Assembly (NCBI GenBank): GCA_934234275.1
Contig: CAKQHU010000078.1
Coordinates: 1-6,641 of the forward strand
Length of the DNA: 6,641 nt
Source of the DNA: an uncultured Phascolarctobacterium sp.
Lineage (GTDB): Bacteria > Bacillota > Negativicutes > Acidaminococcales > Acidaminococcaceae
Direction of reading: 5' to 3'
Under the pieces are notes generated by a model. That model was given only the letters and a program-made list of their open reading frames with translations, ran no database searches and was not told where the DNA came from. A program made the position numbers and the translations under genes. Positions 1-6,324 of the stretch are shown piece after piece (position 1 is the stretch's first letter; the number at the start of each line of letters is the position of its first letter).

Positions 1-282
1 TTCCATACCTGGGAAAAGCGCTTTGCTGCCAATAGCCGCAGTGACCGCCAGTTTATCCGCATCATTACTACCAATCGCTCCGGTGCCATCACCGATGTTA
101 CCGGTTATTTGTCCCTTAACGGAGTACAGGTAAAATCGCTGAACGTAAAGCGCGATAAGGAAAAGAATCGCCTGGTGCTGGAGGTCTTTCTGAAGCTCGG
201 CAAAACTGCGCTCGATGGCGGAGATTTGGTTAGAGGGTTGCAGGGGATAGAGGGTGTGGTTGGTGTCGAAAACATGAGATAA
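1..282 (+). CDS. C-terminal part of ACT-like domain protein, probably MgtC/SapB family (5' end outside window)
   Basis: The first frame is open from base 1 to a TAA at 280-282 and gives 93 residues; the start lies upstream of the window. The visible part begins with a short charged stretch (FHTWEKRF) and then a beta-alpha-beta-type segment. It reads RIITTNRSGAITDVTGYL, then NGVQVKSLNVKRD, LVLEVFLKL, and ends with LVRGLQGIEGVVGVENM. This order (strand, Gly-containing turn, helix, 'v..l.v..d' strand, helix, 'l..i.GV..v' strand) is that of an ACT-like regulatory domain. In MgtC/SapB membrane proteins such a domain follows the transmembrane part, and the linker here resembles that junction. RelA/SpoT-type or other ACT proteins cannot be excluded, because no membrane segment or catalytic part is in view. 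If it is MgtC-like, the domain faces the cytoplasm. The stop codon lies inside a GAGATAAG motif that also ends the palindromic repeats downstream. Confidence 0.6.
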   Translation, partial: FHTWEKRFAANSRSDRQFIRIITTNRSGAITDVTGYLSLNGVQVKSLNVKRDKEKNRLVLEVFLKLGKTALDGGDLVRGLQGIEGVVGVENMR

Positions 283-284
283 GA

Positions 285-387
285 GAGATAACCTATAGTA
301 CGCCATCTGCGTTGTTGCGTCGCCTCGACGTACTAAAAGTACGCCGTCGGCATCCGCCCTGGCATCTGACGCACTCTAGCTTATCTC
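285..387. repeat. Palindromic intergenic repeat, copy 1
   Basis: This is an imperfect inverted repeat of about 103 bp. The outer arms (285-310 and 362-387) pair at about 20 of 26 positions, beginning GAGATAA against TTATCTC. A central hairpin has perfect 6-bp arms CGTACT (329-334) and AGTACG (338-343) around an AAA loop, extended by an imperfect GC-rich stem. Positions 305-351 are identical to copies 2 and 3, and so is the right arm 362-387; the bases in between vary slightly. No ORF of note or T-run follows. It has the form of a REP- or MITE-like non-autonomous element. I cannot assign it to a named family. Confidence 0.85.
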
Positions 388-401
388 GTAAAACAGAGGA
401 A

Positions 402-496
402 GATAGCACGCCATCTGCGTTGTTGCGTCGCCTCGACGTACTAAAAGTACGCCGTCGGCATCCGCGCCTAGCATCTGACGCACTCTAGCTTATCTC
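402..496. repeat. Palindromic intergenic repeat, copy 2
   Basis: This is the second tandem copy, in the same orientation, about 108 bp downstream of copy 1. The 47-bp core (413-459) and the 26-bp right arm (471-496) are identical to copy 1. The junction between them carries one extra base and substitutions relative to copy 1 (TCCGCGCCTA at 461-470). The left end begins GATAGCACG rather than GAGATAACC. An A-rich spacer ending in GGAA separates it from copy 1. Confidence 0.85.
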
Positions 497-513
497 GGAA
501 AAACATAGGATGC

Positions 514-606
514 GATAGCACATCATCTGCGTTGTTGCGTCGCCTCGACGTACTAAAAGTACGCCGTCGGCTTCGCCCTGGCATCTGACGCACTCTAGCT
601 TATCTC
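514..606. repeat. Palindromic intergenic repeat, copy 3
   Basis: This is the third tandem copy, about 112 bp after copy 2. Its core (525-571) and right arm (581-606) match the other copies exactly. The segment between them is shorter by two bases than in copy 1 (CTTCGCCCTG), and the left end has CACATC where copy 2 has CACGCC. The near-identity suggests recent duplication or active sequence homogenisation. Confidence 0.85.
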
Positions 607-619
607 AGAAAAAAAGGAA

Positions 620-645
620 GATAGCACGCTATCTGCGTTGCTATC
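620..645. repeat. Truncated fourth repeat copy (left end only)
   Basis: GATAGCACG followed by ATCTGCGTTG matches the left end of the upstream copies, and the match stops at about 640. The following bases GCTATC (640-645) are the reverse complement of the GATAGC at 620-625, so the remnant forms its own small inverted repeat. It sits about 47 bp before the polC start codon and may be a deletion product of a full copy. Confidence 0.7.
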
Positions 646-677
646 CAATTCCCCCAACAACTTCTCCCGTCATTATT

Positions 678-695
678 AGGAAAGGATTTAATGTG
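678..695 (+). promoter_or_regulatory. polC ribosome binding site and GTG start, overlapping an ATG-TGA minimal ORF
   Basis: AGGAAAGGA at 678-686 lies 6 nt before the GTG at 693. The ATG at 691 cannot start polC, because it is followed immediately by TGA in its own frame (ATGTGA). GTG is therefore the first usable start in the polC frame with a good Shine-Dalgarno sequence. No convincing -10/-35 pair is visible between the last repeat and this site. Confidence 0.7.
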
Positions 696-3600
696 AATAA
701 AAAATATTGCCTGATTCCTGATGAAGAAAAATTTTATAGTTTTTTAGCTTCGCTGACCTTTTCCCCGGTGGAACTGATGCAGCTGAAGCTGATGCATATC
801 AATCAGATTTGTGTAGACGAGTCTGCCTGTCAGTGGGAGATACACTTCAGCTGTGCCGCCCATCTTACCGGCGGCTTGCTGCAGAAGGCGGCGCAGCAGC
901 TTGCAGCCGCTTTTTCTTTGCAAAGCGTAGATATGATTTGCGACGGTGACGGCTCTAAATGCCATCTGCCGCAGCGCGAGCCGCAGGCAGAGGTGGAGAT
1001 TACCGATTGTACCGGCGAGCCGCTGCCGGAGGAAATTCCTTTGCCTCCCGAGCCGCCTGATATTGAAATCGGCGAAACCCTGCCGCCGGAGCCTCCCTGT
1101 GAAACGTCCTATAACAATCCGGAGGAGGACCCCGAGTATCTGCAGGCCATGGCAGCCTTATACGGAGAAAAGAAGGCTGACGGCCAGCTGTGGGGCAAAA
1201 AAATCAAGGGGACACCGCGTAAGCTAGATACTGTTACCGAGGAAGAGCGCAACGTTGTTATCGAAGGTACCTTTGTCAAAAGTCTGGATAAGGACGGTGC
1301 GCTGCAGACCTTTATTGATAAGGAAACGCGCGTCGGTTCCATTGTGCTGACCTTTAACGTGAGCGATGATACCGGCGGTATTTTCGTCAAGCTGCGTTTT
1401 GACAAGCGTGATGGCGGCGACCCGCGCAAGGAATGCAATGAGTTTAAAAATCTGCTGAAGCCCGGTATGCGCCTGCGTCTGCAGGGCGATGTTGCACCCG
1501 ATCGCTTTGCCTTTGACGAGATGTGCATGGTGCCTCGTGGCATTATGAAGCTCGATGCCAAGGAGGAGCGCATGGATAATGCGGAGGTCAAGAGGGTTGA
1601 GCTGCATTGCCATACGAAGATGAGTAAGCTTGATGGCCTGACGCCGATGGAGGGCCTGGTCAAGCAGGCTATCCGTTGGGGCCACAAGGCTTTGGCGATT
1701 ACCGACCATGGTGTAGTGCAGGCCTTTCCGTTCTGCTTTGATGCGGCGGAGGGCAGTGACCTGAAGCTGATTTTCGGCATGGAGGGTTATCTTATCAGTG
1801 ATAGCCATACTAAGGACGATGCTGTTGATACAGAAAATCCTGATGCTGCGACTAAGGGTAAGAGCAAAATCAGCAGTCACCATATTATTATTCTGGCGAA
1901 GAATGAGGTTGGTCTGCGTAATCTGTACCAGCTCGTTACTATCAGCCACCTGCGTTATCTGAATAAGCGTCCGTTGCTGCCGCGCGCTGTTATCGAGGAG
2001 CATCGCGAAGGCCTGATTCTCGGATCGGCCTGCGAAGCAGGCGAGCTTTATCGTGCGGTGCGCCTGGGCGCAAGCGATGAGGAGCTGGAAAAAATCGCCG
2101 GCTTTTATGATTATCTGGAAATCCAGCCTACGGGCAATAACCAGTTTTTGGTACGCGAAAATTACTGCACGGAAGAGGATTTGCGGGAGCATAACCGCAA
2201 AATCTACGAGCTGGGCAAGCGCTTGGGTAAGCTGACTGTAGCAACCTGCGACGTGCATTTCCTCAATCCGGAGGACGCACAGCTGCGTGCGATTCTGCAG
2301 GCCGGTCAGGGCTATAAGGATGCAGATTTGCAGCCACCGCTGTACTTGCACACTACGGAGGAGATGCTTGAGGAATTCTCTTATCTTGGTGAAGATGCAG
2401 CCTACGAGGTTGTTGTTACCAATACCAACAAGATTGCAGATATGATTGAACGCATTAAGCCTGTTCCCGACCGCGACCAGCTGTATTCGCCATCGATTCC
2501 GGGTGCGGAGGATGCAGTGCGTGATTTGTCCTATGCCAAGGCGCATGAATGGTACGGCGAAACGCTACCGCAGATTGTTGAGGACCGCCTGAAGATGGAG
2601 CTGGATGCTATTATCGGCCACGGCTTCTCTGTATTGTATTACATTGCGCATAAGCTGGTTAAGCATTCTATCGACCGCGGTTACTTGGTTGGCTCGCGTG
2701 GCAGTGTAGGCTCGTCCTTTGTAGCGACGATGCTGGATATTACCGAGGTTAATGCGCTGAAGCCGCATTACCGCTGTCCGCATTGCTGTCACAGCGAATT
2801 CTTTATGAACAATGAGGTAGACAGTGGCTTTGACCTGCCGCCGAAGGATTGCCCCGAATGCGGCACCAGAATGCTGCGCGACGGTCACGATATCCCGTTC
2901 GCGGTTTTCTTGGGCTTCCATGGCGACAAGGTTCCTGATATTGATTTGAACTTCTCCGGCGGTATCGATCCAGATGATCCGTCAGCTATGTCTGACCAGA
3001 GCGTGGCGCACAAGTACACCGAGGAGCTTTTCGGCCGCGATAACGTTTGCCGTGCCGGTACGATTGCTACCATCGCCAACAAAACGGCGATAGGCTTTAT
3101 CAGAAAATATTATGAGAGCAAGAATCTGCATGTGCATCCGGCGCATGTGGCTGCGCTGGTTGAAGGCTTTGCCGGCATCAAGCGCACTACGGGCCAGCAT
3201 CCCGGTGGCATCATGGTTGTACCGCGTAATATGGATATCCATTATATTACGCCGATGAACCGTCCTGCCGATGATAAGGATGGCACTACGATTACTACTC
3301 ACTACGATTATCACAGCATCAATGACCGTCTGGTTAAGCTGGATATTCTGGGCCACGATGATCCGATGGTTCTGAAGATGCTGGAAAAATATCTGCAGGA
3401 GGACGTGGATCCTAACTTTGATCCCAAGAAGATTCCTGTGGGCGATGAAGAAACGATGCGTATCTTCCAGGATACATCTTCCCTCGGCGTTACGCCGGAG
3501 CAGATTGACAGTGCCGTCGGCACCTTCGGTATCCCGGAATGCGGTACTAAGTTCGTACGTCAGATGATCAGCGATGTACAGCCGAAAAAATTCAGTGAGG

Positions 3601-4418
3601 TTGTGCGTGTATCCGGTTATTCGCATGGTACGGACGTATGGCTGAACAATGCGCAGGATTTGATTAAGGAAGGCAAGCCTGTTGCCGAAACTATCTCCAC
3701 ACGTGACGACGTTATGACGCACTTAATTTCCAAGGGCGTGGAGCCTAGTCTGGCATTTAAAACGATGGAGCACGTGCGTAAGGGCAAGGCGGCGAAAAAA
3801 GGCCTGGAGCCTAAGATGCTCGAGGCTATGCGCGCAGTAAATATTCCCGAATGGTATATCAAGTCGTGCGAAAAGGTACAGTATCTGTTCCCGAAGGCGC
3901 ACGCTGTTGCGTACGTTCTTATGGCTTACCGTATTGCCTATTGCAAGGTGCATTATCCGAAAGAATTTTATGCGGCGTACTTTACGGTGCGTGCCAAGGA
4001 TTTTGACTACACCCATGTTTCCAAGGGCAAGAGCTATGTAAAGAATTTCATCAAGAATGTTTACCAGCAGGGCTTCAAGGCTTCGCCTTTGGATAAAACG
4101 ACAGTCACATATCTGGAGCTGGTAAATGAGATGCTGGAGCGCGGTCTGAGCTTTGATAAGATGGATTTATATAAGTCGGACCCGATTAAATTCCTTGTTA
4201 CGGAAAACGGCCTGCGTCCGCCTTTGGCTGCCTTGGGCGGTGTAGGTGAAAACGCTGCCAAGAGCATTGCTGCGGCGAGGGACATCAACCGGCCGTTTAT
4301 CTCTCAGGAGGATTTACGCCAACGTTCCGGTGTCAACAAGAGTGTTATCGAAAAGCTGGCAGACATGGGCGTTTTGGGCGATTTGCCGGAAAATAACCAG
4401 ATTGATTTGTTTGCCTGA
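693..4418 (+). CDS. polC: DNA polymerase III PolC-type alpha subunit, lacking the inserted 3'-5' exonuclease domain
   Basis: This is the replicative DNA polymerase of the Gram-positive PolC type, which elongates DNA at the replication fork with the sliding clamp. At 1241 residues it is about 200 shorter than B. subtilis PolC (about 1437, from memory). The order is: N-terminal domain (about 1-90); Pro/Glu-rich linker (about 92-145, PPEPP twice); OB fold (about 180-290); PHP domain (about 300-600); then the polymerase core. The core has a Zn-binding Cys cluster (C695, C698, C720, C723) and catalytic aspartates D749 and D751 in PDIDLNF and D884 in KLDILGHDDP. A helix-hairpin-helix-like segment (LGGVGENAAKSI) follows, and the C-terminal QIDLF fits a clamp-binding motif. 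The DEDD exonuclease that normally interrupts the PHP domain is absent: GMEGYLISD (about 362-370) runs through a short polar linker into SSHHIIILAKN (394 on). All nine PHP metal-ligand positions appear kept: H305, H307, D314, H339, E364, H397, C447, D520, H522. It is probably cotranscribed with the next gene. Confidence 0.97.
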   Translation: MNKKYCLIPDEEKFYSFLASLTFSPVELMQLKLMHINQICVDESACQWEIHFSCAAHLTGGLLQKAAQQLAAAFSLQSVDMICDGDGSKCHLPQREPQAEVEITDCTGEPLPEEIPLPPEPPDIEIGETLPPEPPCETSYNNPEEDPEYLQAMAALYGEKKADGQLWGKKIKGTPRKLDTVTEEERNVVIEGTFVKSLDKDGALQTFIDKETRVGSIVLTFNVSDDTGGIFVKLRFDKRDGGDPRKECNEFKNLLKPGMRLRLQGDVAPDRFAFDEMCMVPRGIMKLDAKEERMDNAEVKRVELHCHTKMSKLDGLTPMEGLVKQAIRWGHKALAITDHGVVQAFPFCFDAAEGSDLKLIFGMEGYLISDSHTKDDAVDTENPDAATKGKSKISSHHIIILAKNEVGLRNLYQLVTISHLRYLNKRPLLPRAVIEEHREGLILGSACEAGELYRAVRLGASDEELEKIAGFYDYLEIQPTGNNQFLVRENYCTEEDLREHNRKIYELGKRLGKLTVATCDVHFLNPEDAQLRAILQAGQGYKDADLQPPLYLHTTEEMLEEFSYLGEDAAYEVVVTNTNKIADMIERIKPVPDRDQLYSPSIPGAEDAVRDLSYAKAHEWYGETLPQIVEDRLKMELDAIIGHGFSVLYYIAHKLVKHSIDRGYLVGSRGSVGSSFVATMLDITEVNALKPHYRCPHCCHSEFFMNNEVDSGFDLPPKDCPECGTRMLRDGHDIPFAVFLGFHGDKVPDIDLNFSGGIDPDDPSAMSDQSVAHKYTEELFGRDNVCRAGTIATIANKTAIGFIRKYYESKNLHVHPAHVAALVEGFAGIKRTTGQHPGGIMVVPRNMDIHYITPMNRPADDKDGTTITTHYDYHSINDRLVKLDILGHDDPMVLKMLEKYLQEDVDPNFDPKKIPVGDEETMRIFQDTSSLGVTPEQIDSAVGTFGIPECGTKFVRQMISDVQPKKFSEVVRVSGYSHGTDVWLNNAQDLIKEGKPVAETISTRDDVMTHLISKGVEPSLAFKTMEHVRKGKAAKKGLEPKMLEAMRAVNIPEWYIKSCEKVQYLFPKAHAVAYVLMAYRIAYCKVHYPKEFYAAYFTVRAKDFDYTHVSKGKSYVKNFIKNVYQQGFKASPLDKTTVTYLELVNEMLERGLSFDKMDLYKSDPIKFLVTENGLRPPLAALGGVGENAAKSIAAARDINRPFISQEDLRQRSGVNKSVIEKLADMGVLGDLPENNQIDLFA

Positions 4419-4432
4419 GATAGGAGAATCAT

Positions 4433-4819
4433 ATGCAAAAAATAATTTTGGCCTATAATTTTACGCCTGAGCGTCTGCAGGCACTGAAGCTCATCTGCAT
4501 GATGCTGCGCACGCAGCTGCGTGCCGTGACGCGTGAGGAGCTGCTGCAGCCTGTAGGCTATCTGGCAGGCTTGTCCGAGGTGGCGCCTGTCAGTGAGGCT
4601 TACAGCGGTGACGAAGGGCAGGAGGAAATGCTGCTCATGTGCGGCTTCAGTCGTCAGGATTTGGACAGGCTGCTGGCTGCCGTTAAAAAGGGCAAGCTGC
4701 GTCAGGTAGCGCTGAAGGCGATGCTGACACCCACAAACTGCACCTGGAGCGGTCTGCAGCTTTTGAGCGAGCTGAGCCAGGAGCATGCTTATATGCACGG
4801 CAGGAATGCCGGCAAATAA
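4433..4819 (+). CDS. DUF3783 family protein of unknown function
   Basis: This is a 128-residue soluble protein. AGGAG at 4422-4426 lies 6 nt before the ATG, and only 14 bp separate it from the polC stop, so the two are probably cotranscribed and perhaps translationally linked. The C-terminal half (about 67-122) fits the DUF3783 pattern as I know it. It has a hydrophobic strand (EMLLMCGFS), a helix DLDRLLAAVKK, then VALKAMLTPTN, an aromatic W and a helix ending in EHAYM. The N-terminal half (KIILAYNFTPERLQALKLI) is a similar strand-helix unit, so the protein may contain two related modules. No catalytic motif, signal peptide or membrane segment is visible. Function is not known to me; the position after polC does not prove a role in replication. 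Confidence 0.85.
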   Translation: MQKIILAYNFTPERLQALKLICMMLRTQLRAVTREELLQPVGYLAGLSEVAPVSEAYSGDEGQEEMLLMCGFSRQDLDRLLAAVKKGKLRQVALKAMLTPTNCTWSGLQLLSELSQEHAYMHGRNAGK

Positions 4820-4852
4820 GCAAAATTGCCGCTGCCGGTAGTTTTACTGGCG

Positions 4853-4866
4853 TTAAAGCGCTTTCT
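4853..4866. promoter_or_regulatory. cre-like palindrome in the yajQ promoter
   Basis: TTAAAGCGCTTTCT contains the perfect 10-bp palindrome AAAGCGCTTT (4855-4864). It matches the strong catabolite-responsive element form TGAAAGCGCTTTCA at 12 of 14 positions. It lies immediately upstream of the extended -10 box, where a bound CcpA/LacI-family regulator would block RNA polymerase. No regulator gene is in the window, so the assignment rests on the match alone. Confidence 0.35.
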
Positions 4867-4867
4867 T

Positions 4868-4876
4868 TGATATAAT
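4868..4876 (+). promoter_or_regulatory. Extended -10 promoter for yajQ
   Basis: TGATATAAT fits the extended -10 form TGnTATAAT exactly. The bases 17 bp upstream (TGGCGT, 4848-4853) are a poor -35 box, which is tolerated when the TG extension is present. Transcription would start at about 4883, giving a leader of about 36 nt before yajQ. Confidence 0.65.
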
Positions 4877-4903
4877 TAGGCATGATAAACTTTAGCTACA
4901 TTT

Positions 4904-4910
4904 AGGAGGA
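4904..4910 (+). promoter_or_regulatory. Strong ribosome binding site of yajQ
   Basis: AGGAGGA, a near-perfect Shine-Dalgarno sequence, is spaced 8 nt from the ATG at 4919 by an AT-rich stretch that should remain unstructured. It fixes the start choice. Confidence 0.85.
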
Positions 4911-4918
4911 TAATAATA

Positions 4919-5410
4919 ATGGCAAAAGATAGTTCCTTTGACGTTGTTTCCCAAGTTGATATGCAGGAAATGGATAACGCTGTCAACCAGGTTAAGAAAG
5001 AGATTGACCAACGTTATGATTTCCGCGGCAGCAATGCTTCCATCGAGCTCGGCGAGAAGGAAGTAAAAATTGCAGCTGAGGACGAATACAAGCTGGGCGC
5101 AATTTTAGATATGCTGCGCCAAAAAATGGCTAAACGCGGTATTCCTCTGCGTTGCCTGGTTCCGGGCAAGATTGAGCCCGCTGCCAAAGGCACCGTTCGC
5201 CAATCTCTGGAAATCCAACAGGGTATTTCCAAAGAGAACGGCAAAAAAATCGTGGCAGCTATCAAAGCTTCCAAGCTGAAGGTAACTGCTCAGATTCAGG
5301 ACGACCAGGTACGTGTTGCCGGTGCGAAAAAGGATGATCTGCAGGCTGTTATCCAGCTGCTGAAGGCCGGCGATTTCGGCGTTGATTTGCAATTCATCAA
5401 CATGCGCTAA
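4919..5410 (+). CDS. yajQ: YajQ family nucleotide-binding protein (putative cyclic di-GMP effector)
   Basis: The 163 residues equal the usual family length, and the ends are both typical: an N-terminal [17 protein letters not shown] followed by [12 protein letters not shown], and a C-terminal DLQFINMR. The family fold is two ferredoxin-like (RNP-like) modules that come together; here they correspond to roughly 1-90 and 91-163. YajQ proteins bind nucleotides or RNA, and some proteobacterial members are cyclic di-GMP receptors that work with a transcription factor. Whether that holds here cannot be seen in the sequence. It is a cytoplasmic protein with no signal peptide or membrane segment. It has its own promoter and a strong ribosome binding site. 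The next gene follows after 35 bp with no terminator between, so the two are likely cotranscribed. Confidence 0.95.
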   Translation: MAKDSSFDVVSQVDMQEMDNAVNQVKKEIDQRYDFRGSNASIELGEKEVKIAAEDEYKLGAILDMLRQKMAKRGIPLRCLVPGKIEPAAKGTVRQSLEIQQGISKENGKKIVAAIKASKLKVTAQIQDDQVRVAGAKKDDLQAVIQLLKAGDFGVDLQFINMR

Positions 5411-5445
5411 GCATTCGTCCACGGTTTGGAGAAGAGTGGAGCAAA

Positions 5446-5847
5446 ATGACAGAACACAAAGACTTTGACAAAAAGAAAATCAATGACGGCGAGCTGCAGA
5501 AGTATTCCGGAAGCTACAGCGAGGAAGGCTTGCTGCATAAAATCAGCCGCTATGGTGCTCACATCGGCATTGAGCTGCTGTACAAGGTCGTGCAGCTGTG
5601 GTGCGTACTGCAGAAGCCGGAGGTTCCTGCGAAGGAAAAGGCGTTGATTATGGGAGCTTTGGGGTATTTAATCGCTCCCCTGGATTTTGTGCCGGATATT
5701 ACGCCGGTACTGGGATACAGTGATGATCTGGTGGCAATTACCTTTGCGCTGCTGAAGGTGCAGGGGTATATTGATGATGAGGTTGATGCCAGAGCCAAAG
5801 AGCTGTTGGCGAAGGTTTTTGATAAGGATGTCGTAGCGAAGCTGTAA
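5446..5847 (+). CDS. DUF1232 / YkvA family protein
   Basis: This is a 133-residue protein. The DUF1232 signature lies at about 62-102: KEKALIMGALGYLIAPLDFVPD followed by ITPVLGYSDDLVAITFALL. The conserved acidic residues D80, D84, D93 and D94 are present. The hydrophobic stretch is interrupted by Pro and Asp, as is usual in this family, which is often predicted to be membrane-associated. The first 30 residues are charged and polar, with no signal peptide. GGAG at 5438-5441 lies 4 nt before the ATG, which is rather close; another GGAG at 5428-5431 is further away. The biochemical role of the family is unknown. It is the last gene of the yajQ unit, closed by a strong terminator. Confidence 0.88.
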   Translation: MTEHKDFDKKKINDGELQKYSGSYSEEGLLHKISRYGAHIGIELLYKVVQLWCVLQKPEVPAKEKALIMGALGYLIAPLDFVPDITPVLGYSDDLVAITFALLKVQGYIDDEVDARAKELLAKVFDKDVVAKL

Positions 5848-5857
5848 TTGCAAGCAA

Positions 5858-5914
5858 GAAGGCACATTGCCTTACTCACCTTTATGAGTAAAGAGTAATG
5901 TGCCTTTCGTTTTT
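5858..5914 (+). terminator. Rho-independent terminator after the DUF1232 gene
   Basis: GGCACATT (5861-5868) pairs with AATGTGCC (5897-5904), extended outward by A-T pairs, and TTACTC (5872-5877) pairs with GAGTAA (5886-5891) inside. The stem is followed by TTTCG and a run of five T (5910-5914). A second GAGTAA at 5893-5898 offers an alternative inner pairing. The two A/T-rich flanks could also make it work, less well, on the opposite strand. It separates the yajQ-DUF1232 unit from ireB. Confidence 0.85.
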
Positions 5915-6006
5915 GCCGCAAACTATGCTTTTTGCTTAATATTAAATTGCTGTTGCTGTCTATCTGTTAAATTAACCAGAAAAACACAGCTTTTTCGCTC
6001 AAAATG

Positions 6007-6015
6007 TGCTACAAT
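6007..6015 (+). promoter_or_regulatory. Extended -10 promoter for ireB-yqgF
   Basis: TGCTACAAT fits the extended -10 form TGnTANAAT. The upstream 60 bp are AT-rich with no good -35 hexamer at the normal distance. Transcription would begin near 6022, leaving a leader of about 25 nt with the ribosome binding site AAAGGAG at 6032-6037. Confidence 0.55.
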
Positions 6016-6046
6016 ATATTTACGAAAAACGAAAGGAGTGTTTCGT

Positions 6047-6307
6047 ATGTCTGAAGTATCTCAAGAAACTATGATGTTCAAACGTGAGCCGGAAAAGCTG
6101 AACGTTGCCGAAACTATAAAAGAAGTATATGCTGCCCTGGAAAAGAAGGGCTATAATCCTGTGGACCAGCTGGCAGGCTACCTGCTGAGCGGTGACCCCA
6201 CCTATATCACCAGCTTTGAGGATGCACGCACCAAGCTGCGCCGTCACGAGCGCTATGAGCTGATTGAAGAGCTGGTAAAAAATTATCTGCAGCAGATTAA
6301 CAAGTAA
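6047..6307 (+). CDS. ireB: IreB family regulatory phosphoprotein (UPF0297/DUF965)
   Basis: The 86 residues match the family length of about 85-90. The core is diagnostic: [25 protein letters not shown] (about 27-51), YITSFEDAR, then [17 protein letters not shown]. In Enterococcus faecalis IreB is a substrate of the Ser/Thr kinase IreK, phosphorylated on N-terminal Thr residues, and tunes cell-envelope stress and cephalosporin resistance. Here the tail SQETMMFK has Thr8 in the comparable place. The kinase is not in the window, so regulation by it is inferred. I chose ATG 6047 because AAAGGAG lies 9 nt upstream. The frame is open upstream to an ATG at 5900, but that extension lies in the preceding terminator and promoter. 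The usual upstream neighbour in Firmicutes, alaS, is absent; yqgF follows after 17 bp. Confidence 0.93.
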   Translation: MSEVSQETMMFKREPEKLNVAETIKEVYAALEKKGYNPVDQLAGYLLSGDPTYITSFEDARTKLRRHERYELIEELVKNYLQQINK

Positions 6308-6324
6308 AAGGAGAAATTGACTTA

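Noticed and set aside
285..606. Repeats as Rho-independent terminators of the upstream gene
   Set aside because: The hairpins are not followed by a T-run on the + strand; the bases after each copy are A-rich.
285..645. The repeats as a CRISPR array
   Set aside because: The units are long palindromes separated by short A-rich spacers of similar composition, not short repeats with unique 30-40 bp spacers, and no cas gene is present.
1800..1875. Possible remnant of the exonuclease Exo I motif (DTE in the linker at about residues 378-382)
   Set aside because: Only a DxE-like triplet is present, in a polar low-complexity linker without the hydrophobic strand or the TTG that follow in real Exo I motifs.
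1224..2546. Long antisense open frame (440 codons) opposite polC, and similar antisense frames elsewhere
   Set aside because: It lies opposite a well-supported conserved gene. The translation shows no recognisable motif, and such frames are expected opposite GC-moderate coding sequence.
4834..4851. Hairpin GCCGGT...ACTGGC after the DUF3783 gene as a terminator
   Set aside because: The stem is only 6 bp with one G-T pair and no T-run follows directly; it is too weak to call.
5900..6046. N-terminal extension of ireB from an upstream ATG at 5900
   Set aside because: The extra 49 residues are Cys-rich and unlike the family. The segment overlaps the preceding terminator and contains the ireB promoter, and ATG 6047 has the proper ribosome binding site.
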